Of a stretch of 64,000 nt of DNA, positions 55,548 through 64,000 are shown piece by piece. Position numbers and translations under genes: made by a program. Origin of the DNA: Lactobacillus sp. S2-2 (GTDB taxonomy: Bacteria > Bacillota > Bacilli > Lactobacillales > Lactobacillaceae). A model generated the notes under the pieces. It worked only from the letters and a program-made list of their open reading frames with translations. It had not been told where the DNA came from and searched no databases. The stretch covers positions 124,001 to 188,000 of the forward strand of contig NZ_WWFA01000002.1 of assembly GCF_021698855.1 (NCBI RefSeq), read 5' to 3'. Every line of letters starts with the position of its first letter. The stretch's first letter is position 1.

Positions 55548-56971
55548 TGGAAAACTATGAATTAGTATTGAATATATTAAAGAAGAAGTTTGGATTTTCC
55601 AAATTTAAAGAAGGTCAATTTGAAACAATTAATAGTTTGATTGTTGGAAATGATGTTTTATCAATATTACCTACAGGAGCTGGTAAAAGTCTTATTTATC
55701 AGCTTTATGGTTATTACAAGCAAAAACCGATTGTAGTAATAACCCCTTTAATATCTTTAATGTATGATCAAGTTAAAAGAATGAATATGATGGGAGAAAA
55801 TAAAGCTGTTACTTTAAATTCTGATTTTGATTGGTTTCAAAAAAAAGTAATTCTCAATAATTTAGATCAATATAGATTTATTTTTATTTCTCCAGAATAT
55901 ATTTCTCAAGATAATGTTTTTAATATAATTAATAATCTAGATTTAGGTCTTTTAGTAATTGATGAAGCACATTGCGTTTCTACATGGGGAAATGATTTTA
56001 GGCCTGCTTACTTGAATTTGAGAAATGTAATCAAAAATTTTAGTAGTAAGCCACAATTATTGTTACTTACAGCAACGGCATCTAAAAATGTTCTTGATGA
56101 TATACAACAAATATTAGATTTAAATAAATTAACTATTTTGAAAAAAAGTATTAATCGAGAAAACATATATTTAAAGAATATTAAGTATGAAGACCAGAAT
56201 AGTAAAGATGAAGATTTGCTATATTTATTAAATAATTTAGCAGGATCGGGAATCGTTTATTTTTCTAGTAAAACGAAAGCTGATGAAATGTCAAAATTAT
56301 TAATTGATAATAATGCTAATCTTAGAGTTGGTGTTTATCATGCAGATATTGATGATCATGATCGTTTTGTGATTCAACAACAGTTTATGAATAATGAAAT
56401 TGACATTGTATTTGCAACAAGTGCTTTTGGCATGGGAATAGATAAATCAGATATTAGATTTGTAATTCATTATCACTTACCACAAAATATTGAAGATTAT
56501 TTTCAAGAAATTGGTAGAGCAGGACGAGATAATCAAAAAAGTATTGCTATTTTGATGTACTCTAGGCAAGATGAATATTTTGCCAAAAATTTGATTGATT
56601 ATTCTTTACCTGATGAATCAGAAATTAATTTGTTTGATAGTGGTAATGTAATTTCTAACCAGGATAAAGAAGACATATTAAATTATTATCGCAAAATTGG
56701 TTATCCTAAAAAGGATTTAATTAATCTTTTTTCGGAATTAAGGGAAAAAAGATTAGTTGATTTGAATCATATGATTGATTATGCAAAAAATGAAAAATAT
56801 TGCCGTCGAAATATTATATTAAGTTATTTTGATGAACCAGAAATAACTCATAGTGAATTTTGTTGTGATATTAATTCAAATGAAGTTATTAATACTTTTT
56901 TTAGAAAAGAGCAAGGTAAAATTAAATCAAAAGAATTAAACTGGAAAGAAATTATTGAAAAATTATTTTAA
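55547..56971 (+). CDS. recQ: RecQ-family ATP-dependent DNA helicase
   Basis: Superfamily 2 3'-5' DNA helicase, 474 aa. Motif I LPTGAGKSLIYQL, II DEAHCVSTWGNDFRPAY, III LTATAS, IV-V VYHADI...FATSAFGMGIDKSDIRFVIHYHLP and VI QEIGRAGRD are all present. A partial RQC zinc region is seen (YCRRN...EFCCD). The HRDC and HTH domains are absent; the HTH part seems supplied by the upstream YpbB-like protein. The two genes share one base (TAATG). Confidence 0.93.
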   Translation: MENYELVLNILKKKFGFSKFKEGQFETINSLIVGNDVLSILPTGAGKSLIYQLYGYYKQKPIVVITPLISLMYDQVKRMNMMGENKAVTLNSDFDWFQKKVILNNLDQYRFIFISPEYISQDNVFNIINNLDLGLLVIDEAHCVSTWGNDFRPAYLNLRNVIKNFSSKPQLLLLTATASKNVLDDIQQILDLNKLTILKKSINRENIYLKNIKYEDQNSKDEDLLYLLNNLAGSGIVYFSSKTKADEMSKLLIDNNANLRVGVYHADIDDHDRFVIQQQFMNNEIDIVFATSAFGMGIDKSDIRFVIHYHLPQNIEDYFQEIGRAGRDNQKSIAILMYSRQDEYFAKNLIDYSLPDESEINLFDSGNVISNQDKEDILNYYRKIGYPKKDLINLFSELREKRLVDLNHMIDYAKNEKYCRRNIILSYFDEPEITHSEFCCDINSNEVINTFFRKEQGKIKSKELNWKEIIEKLF

Positions 56972-56989
56972 TTTAATAGATGATTATTA

Positions 56990-57018
56990 TTCGATATTGC
57001 AATAATCAATGTTACAAT
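56990..57018 (+). promoter_or_regulatory. Probable promoter of the LysM gene
   Basis: TTCGAT (56990-56995), 17-base spacer ending TGT, TACAAT (57013-57018). Confidence 0.5.
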
Positions 57019-57055
57019 ATAAAAGCTAGTTTATTTAATTATTGGAGGAAAAGCT

Positions 57056-57799
57056 ATGGCTGATAATAAAAATAAAGATTTTGATCATTCTTCTCCTTGG
57101 GATCAAAATTCTGATTCAAAAAAACAAGATTCTGCTCCTTGGAATCAAAAATTTTCAAATGATTCTGATGATGATGGTAATTTATCAAGAACAAAGGTTA
57201 GAAAAGATAAAAAAAGAAATAGTTTAATTACTAAAATACTTATTGCAATAATCGCAATAATTGCCGTTGTTTCGATTGGAATTGGAGTTGCAAAACAAGG
57301 TTCTGTTGGTGATAATGATAATAGTTCAATTATTTCTAGCTCCAGTGATTCTGATAAATCTTCTTCAGATGAATCAAGTAAATCTTCAAGTGATAATGAT
57401 GAATCAAGTAAATCACAATCCGAAGATCAAGATGATGATTCTGATGATACTTCAGTATCTAATAGTTATTCATCTAATAATGATAGTACTAATAATGATA
57501 GTTCATCAGATAATCTTGCAAGTTCAAGAAATTCATATCGTCAAAGTGAAGAACATAATAGTACTGAAACATCAAAAACAACCCCTTCTTCACAAAGTGA
57601 TGTTAATAAAAACAAATCTGAAACTAATACTTCAAATAATTCACAAGGTAGTAGTTCTCAATATGTTCAAGTTCAACAAGGACAAGGACTATATCGTGTG
57701 GCAAAAAATGCAGGTATTACACAGCAACAATTATTAGATTTGAATGGATTAACTTCTGCTAGTCAGTTGTATCCAGGACAAAAATTAAGAATTAAATAG
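57056..57799 (+). CDS. LysM-domain membrane-anchored protein (YpbE-like)
   Basis: A 247-aa type II membrane protein: a cytoplasmic, charged N-terminus with two SPW/APW repeats (residues 12-31), one membrane helix (57-78), a long Ser/Asp/Asn-rich disordered stretch (82-200) and one LysM domain (203-247, ending LYPGQKLRIK) that binds peptidoglycan. Position between recQ and cmk matches ypbE in B. subtilis. The low-complexity stretch is a likely site of length variation. Function in the wall is not known. Confidence 0.85.
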   Translation: MADNKNKDFDHSSPWDQNSDSKKQDSAPWNQKFSNDSDDDGNLSRTKVRKDKKRNSLITKILIAIIAIIAVVSIGIGVAKQGSVGDNDNSSIISSSSDSDKSSSDESSKSSSDNDESSKSQSEDQDDDSDDTSVSNSYSSNNDSTNNDSSSDNLASSRNSYRQSEEHNSTETSKTTPSSQSDVNKNKSETNTSNNSQGSSSQYVQVQQGQGLYRVAKNAGITQQQLLDLNGLTSASQLYPGQKLRIK

Positions 57800-57814
57800 T
57801 AAAGAGGTTATTTA

Positions 57815-58489
57815 ATGAATAGTCAAGGAATTCAAGTTGCAATTGACGGTCCTGCTTCTGCTGGTAAAAGTACGGTTGCAAAGTTAGTTGCTAAAGAATT
57901 TGAGTATATTTATGTTGATACAGGTGCAATGTATCGTGCAGTAACATTAGCAGTCTTAGAAAATTCAATATCTTTGAATAATGAAGAAGAAATTACAAAA
58001 TTAGTTTCTGATTTAAAAATTGATTTTGCTCCAGGCAATCCGGTACAAAAAGTATTTTTAAATAATAAAGAAGTAACTAATGAAATTAGATCTAATGAAG
58101 TTAATAATAATGTTTCATTGATTGCTTCATATGAAGGAGTCAGAAAAGAATTGGTTAAGCAACAACAAATGATTGCTAATTCATCTTCGGTAGTGATGGA
58201 TGGAAGAGATATTGGTACAACAGTTTTGCCTAATGCTGATTTAAAAATATTTTTGATTGCAAGTGTTGAACAAAGAGCTGAAAGAAGATATAAGGAAAAT
58301 CAAGAAAATGGGATTGATATTTCATTTGATGATTTGAAGAAATCAATTTCCAATCGTGATTATAAAGATACACATCGCGATATATCACCATTAAGAAAAG
58401 CTAAAGATGCATATGAAATTGATTCAACTTCTAAGGGTGTTTCTGAAGTTGTTGATGAAATCTCAAGTTTAATAAAACAAAAAATTTAA
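57815..58489 (+). CDS. cmk: Cytidylate kinase
   Basis: Phosphorylates CMP and dCMP with ATP. The 224-aa protein has the P-loop GPASAGKST (10-18), YVDTGAMYRAVTL, VMDGRDIGTTVLPNADLKIFL and the LID region RAERRYKENQ...SNRDYKDTHRDISPL. It lies just before rpsA as in most bacteria. Start ATG behind AAAGAGG. Confidence 0.96.
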   Translation: MNSQGIQVAIDGPASAGKSTVAKLVAKEFEYIYVDTGAMYRAVTLAVLENSISLNNEEEITKLVSDLKIDFAPGNPVQKVFLNNKEVTNEIRSNEVNNNVSLIASYEGVRKELVKQQQMIANSSSVVMDGRDIGTTVLPNADLKIFLIASVEQRAERRYKENQENGIDISFDDLKKSISNRDYKDTHRDISPLRKAKDAYEIDSTSKGVSEVVDEISSLIKQKI

Positions 58490-58507
58490 AGATGGATATA
58501 ATAAATA

Positions 58508-58536
58508 TTGAATTTATTATTGCGATAAGATAGAAT
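58508..58536 (+). promoter_or_regulatory. Sigma-A promoter of rpsA
   Basis: TTGAAT (58508-58513), 17-base spacer, TAGAAT (58531-58536). Confidence 0.7.
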
Positions 58537-58569
58537 ATTATTAGAGTTGTCGCAAGGAGGAAATGTTTG

Positions 58570-59766
58570 ATGAGTGAAAATACTAACACAAACAAAGATT
58601 TATTGGATGCATTAGAAAGTGTTCAAGAAGTAAACATAGGTGATGTTGTTGATGCTGAAATTTTAGCTATTGATGACGCACAATTAATTGTAGGAATTCA
58701 AGGTGCTGGAGTTGAAGGTGTAATTCCAAGAAAAGAAATTTCTACAGAAAAAGAAAGTAATCCAACAGATAAATTTAACGTTGGAGATGTAGTTAAAGCT
58801 GTTGTAGCAGCAAAAATTGGTGATGATAAAGAAAATGGAAGTTATTTATTATCAATTCGTCGATTAGAAGCTCGTAAAATTTGGAATGAATTAAAAGAAA
58901 AAAGTGATAATGGTGAAAACATTAATGTAACTGTTTCAAGAACAGTTAAAGGTGGACTAATTGTTAACGCTGAAGGTGTTAGAGGATTTATTCCTGCATC
59001 AATGATTACTAATCGCTTTGTAGATGATTTAAATCAATACAAAGGTCAAGAATTAGAAACTAAAATTATTGAAATTGTACCTGAAGAAAATCGTTTAATT
59101 CTTTCTCATAGAGAAATTGTTGAAGCTAATAAAGAAGAAGCAAGAGAAAAAGTAATGGGTAACTTAAATGTTGGAGACGTAGTCGAAGGTAAAGTTGCAA
59201 GAATTACTAACTTTGGTGCTTTTGTTGATTTAGGTGGAATTGATGGACTTGTTCATGTTTCAGAAATTTCTTATGAACGAGTAACTAAACCATCAGATGT
59301 ATTAAAATCAGGTGAAAATGTTAAGGTGAAGGTTTTAGCTATTGATTCTGAAAAAGATCGTATTTCATTATCAATTAAACAAACACAACCCGGACCATGG
59401 GACGATATTGAACAAAAAGCTGCTCAAGGTACTGTATTAGATGGTAAAGTTAAGCGTCTAGTTGATTTTGGTGCTTTTGTTGAAGTATTCCCTGGCGTTG
59501 AAGGATTAGTTCATATTTCACAAATTTCACATGATCATATTGATAAACCATCAGATGTATTAAAATCAGGTGAAGATGTTAAAGTTAAGGTTCTTGAAGT
59601 TCAACCAGAAAATCATCGTTTAGCATTATCAATTAAAGCTTTAAAAGAAGCTCCTAAATCAGATAATGATAATTTAAGCAATGATGTAGATGATAATTCA
59701 ACCGATGATGCTCCTGAAAGTGAAAGTGGTTTTACTTTAAGTGATATCGTTGAAGATGATAAGTAA
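58570..59766 (+). CDS. rpsA: 30S ribosomal protein S1 homologue (four S1 domains)
   Basis: A 398-aa protein with four S1 OB-fold repeats, against six in E. coli S1; this short form is normal in Lactobacillales. Repeats three and four are nearly parallel (GKVARITNFGAFVDLGGIDG, GKVKRLVDFGAFVEVFPGVE), each followed by KPSDVLKSGE. An acidic, low-complexity tail closes it. The start is ATG 58570; TTG 58567 is also in frame, both behind AAGGAGG. It probably helps translation of some mRNAs. Confidence 0.93.
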   Translation: MSENTNTNKDLLDALESVQEVNIGDVVDAEILAIDDAQLIVGIQGAGVEGVIPRKEISTEKESNPTDKFNVGDVVKAVVAAKIGDDKENGSYLLSIRRLEARKIWNELKEKSDNGENINVTVSRTVKGGLIVNAEGVRGFIPASMITNRFVDDLNQYKGQELETKIIEIVPEENRLILSHREIVEANKEEAREKVMGNLNVGDVVEGKVARITNFGAFVDLGGIDGLVHVSEISYERVTKPSDVLKSGENVKVKVLAIDSEKDRISLSIKQTQPGPWDDIEQKAAQGTVLDGKVKRLVDFGAFVEVFPGVEGLVHISQISHDHIDKPSDVLKSGEDVKVKVLEVQPENHRLALSIKALKEAPKSDNDNLSNDVDDNSTDDAPESESGFTLSDIVEDDK

Positions 59767-59838
59767 TTAAAAAATTTATCCCTCATGTGCAATTTGTATG
59801 TGAAGGATATTTTTTTGTTAAAAAAGGAGGGATTCTTA

Positions 59839-61146
59839 ATGGAATTACCTACAGTAGCTATAGTTGGAAGACCAAATGTTGGTAAATCAACTATTTTTAA
59901 CCGAATCGCGGGAGAAAGAATATCAATTGTTGAAGATACGCCTGGTGTAACTAGAGATAGAATTTATACTAAAGGTGAATGGTTAGATTATGAATTTAAT
60001 TTGATTGATACTGGTGGAATCGAAATTTCTAATGAGCCATTTGTAGAACAAATTAAAGCACAAGCTGAAATTGCAATTGAAGAAGCTGATGTCATAATAT
60101 TCATGGTTAATGGTAAACAAGGAATGACTGATGATGATGAATTGGTTTCGAGAATTCTTCATCGATCAAATAAACCGATTGTTTTAGCGGTTAACAAGGT
60201 AGATAATTTTGAAAGTAGAAATGATATTTATGACTTTTATACTTTAGGAATTGGCGATCCATATCCAATCTCTGGAGCTCATGGAATTGGATTAGGTGAT
60301 TTATTAGATGAAGTAGTAAAACAATTTCCTGATCGTTCTAATCAAGTTGAAGATGATAGTATAAAATTTAGTCTAATTGGAAGACCGAATGTTGGTAAAT
60401 CTTCTTTGGTAAATTCTATTTTAGGTGAAAATCGAGTAATTGTTTCAGATGTTGCTGGTACAACAAGAGATTCTATTAACACAAAATTCGTTAATAATAA
60501 TCAAAAGTATACAATCATTGATACTGCGGGAATGCGTAAACGTGGTCGTGTATACGAAAATACCGAAAGATATAGTGTTATGAGAGCAATGAAAGCAATT
60601 GAAGGAAGTGATGTTTCTTTAATTGTTATTAATGCTGAAGAAGGCGTAAGAGAGCAAGATAAGAAAATTGCCGGATATGCTCATGAAGCTGGAATAGGTG
60701 TAATTATTGTTGTTAATAAATGGGATACTTTGAAAAAAAATAATCATTCTCAACATGATTTTGAAATATTTATTAGAGAACAATTTCAATATTTGTCATA
60801 TGCCCCAATTATTTTTGTATCAGCTTTAACTAAACAAAGATTAGCCAAGTTACCTGATATGATTAATAAGGTATATGAAAACCATGAGAAGAGAATTCAG
60901 TCTTCTGCATTAAATGATGTAATAATGGATTCAATTGCAATGAATCCTACACCAACTATTAATAGTAAAAGACTTAGAATTTATTATGCAACACAAATTA
61001 AGGCAGCTCCTCCAACATTTGTAGTTTTTGTGAATGATGTTGAATTAATGCATTTTTCATATGAAAGATATTTAGAAAATCAAATAAGAAAAAATTTCGA
61101 TTTTGAGGGAACCCCAATTAAAATAATTGCAAGAAAAAGAAAGTAG
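59839..61146 (+). CDS. der: GTPase Der (EngA)
   Basis: Der has two tandem G domains and a KH domain and helps 50S assembly. In the 435-aa protein: G1 [20 protein letters not shown] and DTGGIE in the first domain; [33 protein letters not shown] and NKWD in the second; KH domain from about 350 ([21 protein letters not shown]). The start is ATG 59839 behind AAGGAGGG; an in-frame extension upstream to 59785 is not coding by family comparison. Confidence 0.97.
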   Translation: MELPTVAIVGRPNVGKSTIFNRIAGERISIVEDTPGVTRDRIYTKGEWLDYEFNLIDTGGIEISNEPFVEQIKAQAEIAIEEADVIIFMVNGKQGMTDDDELVSRILHRSNKPIVLAVNKVDNFESRNDIYDFYTLGIGDPYPISGAHGIGLGDLLDEVVKQFPDRSNQVEDDSIKFSLIGRPNVGKSSLVNSILGENRVIVSDVAGTTRDSINTKFVNNNQKYTIIDTAGMRKRGRVYENTERYSVMRAMKAIEGSDVSLIVINAEEGVREQDKKIAGYAHEAGIGVIIVVNKWDTLKKNNHSQHDFEIFIREQFQYLSYAPIIFVSALTKQRLAKLPDMINKVYENHEKRIQSSALNDVIMDSIAMNPTPTINSKRLRIYYATQIKAAPPTFVVFVNDVELMHFSYERYLENQIRKNFDFEGTPIKIIARKRK

Positions 61147-61210
61147 AATTAATAAAAATTAAAATAAATATTTTTTTTAATATTTTTATTTAAAATACGT
61201 TTTCAAATCA

Positions 61211-61239
61211 TTGCAATGACAACGTTCTTATGCTATCTT
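61211..61239 (+). promoter_or_regulatory. Sigma-A promoter of hup
   Basis: TTGCAA (61211-61216), 17-base spacer, extended TGC-TATCTT (-10 at 61234-61239). The leader is about 95 bases. Confidence 0.65.
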
Positions 61240-61271
61240 TGTAGAAGAAATGAAGTTATTCATTTTTAAGA

Positions 61272-61294
61272 AGTTAAATTTTAGTAATTTAACT
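61272..61294 (+). other. Hairpin in the hup leader
   Basis: agttaaatt (61272-61280) and aatttaact (61286-61294) are exact complements around a 5-base loop. It may stabilise this abundant message. Confidence 0.5.
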
Positions 61295-61341
61295 AAAATG
61301 ATGTTTTACATACAAACATCATCTTCCAGGAGGTGAATAGA

Positions 61342-61617
61342 ATGGCCAACAAAGCAGAATTAGTTGAAGATGTAGCAAAAGCTACTGGTTTAACTAAAAA
61401 AGATGCTACTTCAGCATTAGACGCTGTTTTCAATTCAATTGAAAACAAATTAGCTAATGGTGAAAAAGTACAATTAATTGGTTTTGGTAACTTTGAAATT
61501 CGTGAACGTGCAGCCCGTAAAGGTCGTAACCCACAAACAGGTGCAGAAATTCAAATTCCTGCATCAAAAGTACCTGCATTTAAACCAGGTAAAGCATTAA
61601 AAGATGCTGTTAAATAA
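61342..61617 (+). CDS. hup: DNA-binding protein HU
   Basis: Nucleoid-associated dimeric HU, 91 aa, with the DNA-binding arm signature [21 protein letters not shown] and the family start [17 protein letters not shown]. Start is ATG 61342 behind AGGAGGTG; GTG 61333 belongs to that ribosome site. It has strong codon bias and its own promoter and terminator, as for a highly expressed gene. Confidence 0.97.
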   Translation: MANKAELVEDVAKATGLTKKDATSALDAVFNSIENKLANGEKVQLIGFGNFEIRERAARKGRNPQTGAEIQIPASKVPAFKPGKALKDAVK

Positions 61618-61630
61618 TTATTATTTAACA

Positions 61631-61661
61631 AAAATCAGCACAATAATGTGCTGATTTTTTT
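61631..61661 (+). terminator. Intrinsic terminator after hup
   Basis: Perfect 11-base arms (61631-61641 and 61648-61658) with a T run. A strong candidate. Confidence 0.9.
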
Positions 61662-61682
61662 ATTAAGAGGAGGTTAATTATT

Positions 61683-62945
61683 ATGACATTTTCCGAAGAA
61701 GCATTAGAGAATATTCAAGACGGAAAAATGGATGACTTCAATAAAAATTTAATTAAAGCAAAAGAAAATGATTCTGATGAAATTTTATATTCATTAGCTG
61801 AAGAACTTTATACTTTGGGGTTCTTAGATGAATCAATTCAAGTTTATCAACAGTTATTGGAAAAATATCCAGATGAAGATCAAATAAAAACTGAAATTGC
61901 TGATATTTATATCTCTCAAGATAAAAATGATGAAGCATTAAACTATTTGAGTCAGATAGAGAAAAGCTCGCCTAATTATGTGAATGCACTAATGGTTGAA
62001 GCGGACTTATATCAAACTCAAGAATTAACAGATGTTAGTGAGCAAAAATTATTAGAAGCTGAAAAAATTATGCCTGATGAAGATATAATTAAGTTTGCAT
62101 TAGGTGAATTATATTTTTCAATTGGAAGATATGAAGATTCTGTAAACATTTATTTAAATATTATAAAACATGGAACATTAGAAATATCATCAGTTAATTT
62201 AGTTGAAAGATTAGGAGTTTCTTATGCTAATTTAGGTAAATTTGAGCAGGCGATTGGTTATTTAGAACAAATTAAACCAATTGACATGAATTCTGATGTT
62301 AAATTTGAAACTGGTTTTACTTATTTACAGTTAAATAGGACTAATGATGCTATAAAAATGTTTAGTGATTTAAAAGATGAAGATCCACAATATGCTACAA
62401 CATATCCATATTTAAGTGATGCTTTAAAAGCTAATAATCAAATTGAAGAAGCATTTAAAGTTATTCAAGAAGGATTAGGCGTAGATAAATATAATGTAAA
62501 TATGTATTTGAAAGCTTATAATTTAGCAATTTTACTTGAAGATTATGATAATGCTGAGAATTACTTAAAAGAAGGTAATGTAATTGATCCTGATAATATT
62601 ACAGTAATTGTTAATTTATCTAATCTTTATTTACAAAAAGAACAATATGAAGAAAATATTAAATTTTTAGCTAATTATTTAGAAACTGATGATATGGATC
62701 CACAAGTTTATTGGAATTTAGCAATTTCATATTATCATTTAGAAAAATTTGAAGATGCTAAAAAATATTTTGATGAATCAATTGGGTACTTTAAGAATAA
62801 TTCAGAATTTTTAAAGCAAGCAATTATGTTTTATCGAGAATATGGAGATATATCTACTACAATTCAGTTATTAAAAGAATATCTAAAAATTGTACCTTCT
62901 GATGAAGAAATGACATTCATGCTTGAAGATTTAGAAGAATATTAA
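61683..62945 (+). CDS. Tetratricopeptide repeat protein
   Basis: A 420-aa soluble protein made of about ten TPR-like helical pairs (for example LGFLDESIQVYQQLLEKYPDE, LYFSIGRYEDSVNIYLNIIKH, LAISYYHLEKFEDAKKYFDESI), with no signal peptide. It matches the TPR protein (YpiA-like) found between hup and cca or the aroA region in Bacilli. It probably acts as a protein-binding scaffold; partners are unknown. Good GGAGGTTAATT ribosome site. Confidence 0.88.
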   Translation: MTFSEEALENIQDGKMDDFNKNLIKAKENDSDEILYSLAEELYTLGFLDESIQVYQQLLEKYPDEDQIKTEIADIYISQDKNDEALNYLSQIEKSSPNYVNALMVEADLYQTQELTDVSEQKLLEAEKIMPDEDIIKFALGELYFSIGRYEDSVNIYLNIIKHGTLEISSVNLVERLGVSYANLGKFEQAIGYLEQIKPIDMNSDVKFETGFTYLQLNRTNDAIKMFSDLKDEDPQYATTYPYLSDALKANNQIEEAFKVIQEGLGVDKYNVNMYLKAYNLAILLEDYDNAENYLKEGNVIDPDNITVIVNLSNLYLQKEQYEENIKFLANYLETDDMDPQVYWNLAISYYHLEKFEDAKKYFDESIGYFKNNSEFLKQAIMFYREYGDISTTIQLLKEYLKIVPSDEEMTFMLEDLEEY

Positions 62946-62975
62946 AAAGCACATGATTTAAGCATGTGCTTTTTA
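62944..62975. terminator. Bidirectional terminator
   Basis: aaaaagcacatg (62944-62955) and catgtgcttttt (62963-62974) form the stem between convergent genes; it overlaps the stop of the minus-strand gene. Confidence 0.87.
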
Positions 62976-63791
62976 TTTTGGAATTAAATTTCGATAATAT
63001 TTAATTGATGCAGGATCTAAATTTAATCGAGTACTTAGTTCATTATTAGATAAATTATGATTTTTTTCTATAAAATAAACAACAAAAGACTGATACAAAT
63101 TATTAGGTGAAAGATTAATATCTAGAATGGTTTGATCATTTTTGAGATATTTATGAAGTCCAGGAAGAGTTAAATGAATATCATTTGAGAATCTTTGTTT
63201 TAAAAATAAATCTTTTGAATTCATTCTGTTTTGAATTGGCTCAATAAAATCATCATATTCTTTTTTGAAATAGTTTAATTTAGCTTGATTTGTTTGTGGG
63301 ATTATTTTATAAAAATTAGGCATTAAAAATTCACTTGGTTTATAGCCTTCACTAATTAAAAATAAAGTCATTTTAGTATAAGGATGTAATTTTTCATTTT
63401 GTAAAATTTCATTTAGTGAAAGTAACCATTTGATTGAAATAGATGAATTTAATTTTTTATCCTTACCTTTAATATTCAAAGTTGGATAGTTAGGATTTAT
63501 CTTATTTTGAAATAAATATTTAAAATAAACGTTTATTTGTGACAATATTTTATTATAAGTATTGTTATTTATTTCTCGTTTTTTTAATAGCATTGATAAA
63601 TAGTCTTCGATATCACGATCAAAAATATTTTCTGTACTTTGGTTTTTACTGAATGAATCGTTAAAATTAATTAAGTAATTAAATAAATCAATTAATGTTT
63701 TATCGTATTCGTTAATTGTAATTTTTGACAATTCTCGTTTTTGTAAATAGACTTTAAATCTATTTTGGTAAGGATATTTATTTTTTGACAT
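62973..63791 (-). CDS. XerC/D-like protein with lost catalytic residues
   Basis: A 272-aa protein with the overall layout of a tyrosine recombinase: SAM-like N-terminal domain (about 8-95, KVYLQKRELSKITINEYDKTL) and a catalytic-fold remnant. Aligned by eye to XerD of the same window, GLRVSE becomes GYKPSE (Arg to Lys151), PHTLRHSF becomes PNNLYQSF (His to Asn230, Arg to Tyr233), and LGHSDI becomes LNLDPA (His to Leu258); only a Tyr (265 or 266) remains. It should not recombine DNA, but the open frame and GGAG ribosome site suggest a kept function, perhaps DNA binding. Its transcript diverges from cca. Confidence 0.78.
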   Translation of the reverse strand: MSKNKYPYQNRFKVYLQKRELSKITINEYDKTLIDLFNYLINFNDSFSKNQSTENIFDRDIEDYLSMLLKKREINNNTYNKILSQINVYFKYLFQNKINPNYPTLNIKGKDKKLNSSISIKWLLSLNEILQNEKLHPYTKMTLFLISEGYKPSEFLMPNFYKIIPQTNQAKLNYFKKEYDDFIEPIQNRMNSKDLFLKQRFSNDIHLTLPGLHKYLKNDQTILDINLSPNNLYQSFVVYFIEKNHNLSNNELSTRLNLDPASIKYYRNLIPK

Positions 63792-63904
63792 TTTTAACTC
63801 CAGAGTATTTAGTTACTTTAACTTGATTATATCAAATTATTTCAGCAAATAAAGTTGTTTTTTGATAAGATTAAATGAGTAATGAAATTTAAGGTGGCTT
63901 TAAA

Positions 63905-64000
63905 ATGAAAATTAATAATATTCCAGAAGAATTTATACAAGCAATTCCAATTTTGGAAAAAATTGAAGATAATAACTATGAAGCTTATTTTGTCGGTGGA
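63905..64000 (+). CDS. cca: CCA tRNA nucleotidyltransferase, 5' part only
   Basis: The first 32 codons are in the window; the gene runs off the right edge. The product begins MKINNIPEEFIQAIPILEKI and reaches EAYFVGG, the start of the GGxVRD nucleotide-binding motif of the polymerase-beta-like superfamily. This motif at this distance from the start, plus the position behind the hup-TPR pair, fits Cca, which adds or repairs the CCA end of tRNA. GGTGG serves as ribosome site. Confidence 0.8.
   Translation, partial: MKINNIPEEFIQAIPILEKIEDNNYEAYFVGG

Noticed and set aside
57261-57737. 158-residue frame overlapping the LysM gene
   Set aside because: It is rich in Leu, Ile and Val only because it reads the repetitive Ser/Asp codons in another frame; it has no ribosome site.
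1-64000. tRNA or rRNA genes, CRISPR array, prophage, toxin-antitoxin pair
   Set aside because: All intergenic stretches were read. None has a cloverleaf-like sequence ending in CCA, regularly spaced repeats, or phage-type gene blocks.

Overview
The window is chromosomal DNA of a low-GC Gram-positive bacterium in the Lactobacillaceae. The gene order (prmA-rsmE-rel-dtd; glyQS-dnaG-rpoD-trmK; dnaE-pyk; ribT-scpAB-rluB-ribU; ypbB-recQ-ypbE-cmk-rpsA-der-hup-TPR-cca) is the standard Bacilli/lactobacilli backbone. The DNA is very AT-rich (about 30% G+C by eye). There is no phosphofructokinase gene between dnaE and pyk, where homofermentative lactobacilli carry pfkA. Together these suggest an obligately heterofermentative clade such as Apilactobacillus, Fructilactobacillus or a relative. 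That assignment is inference; no marker sequence was searched. Nearly everything is transcribed left to right.

Layout. 1-5972: VOC protein, a small unknown protein, then translation and stringent-response genes (prmA, rsmE, rel, dtd) and a HAD phosphatase. 5993-8652: an accessory pocket with a DUF262/DUF1524 (GmrSD-like) gene broken by one in-frame stop, followed by a decayed IS3/IS150-type element. 8672-12588: cell-wall amidase (minus strand), a compact T-box, aspS with no hisS beside it, and a YitT-type membrane protein. 12665-16773: wall teichoic acid genes (two CDP-glycerol glycerophosphotransferases around a TagG-like permease) and DNase IV. 16789-25403: PpsR-type regulator, rpsU, yqeY, phoH-ybeY-dgkA-era-recO, then a Gly T-box and glyQS. 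25520-33913: dnaG-rpoD, trmK-nif3-pepT-clpB. 33951-41373: DUF2929 protein, dnaE, pyk, cvfB, xerD. 41379-48144: Trp T-box and the complete trpEGDCFBA operon. 48178-51392: alpha/beta hydrolase and crtN-crtM (C30 carotenoid synthesis). 51403-64000: ribT-scpA-scpB-rluB, FMN riboswitch-ribU, ypbB-recQ, ypbE, cmk, rpsA, der, hup, TPR protein, a degenerate tyrosine-recombinase paralogue, and the first 32 codons of cca.

Control is mostly by RNA: three T-box leaders (aspS, glyQS, trp) and one FMN riboswitch (ribU), plus many clear intrinsic terminators and sigma-A promoters. The most notable points are start codons and gene loss. dnaE and the alpha/beta hydrolase can only start at ATT, and scpB probably does too. 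hisS and pfkA are missing from their usual places. One XerD-like protein has lost its catalytic residues, and the TrpE tryptophan-binding motif is atypical. I found no CRISPR array, prophage, tRNA or rRNA gene, and no clearly new multi-gene system.
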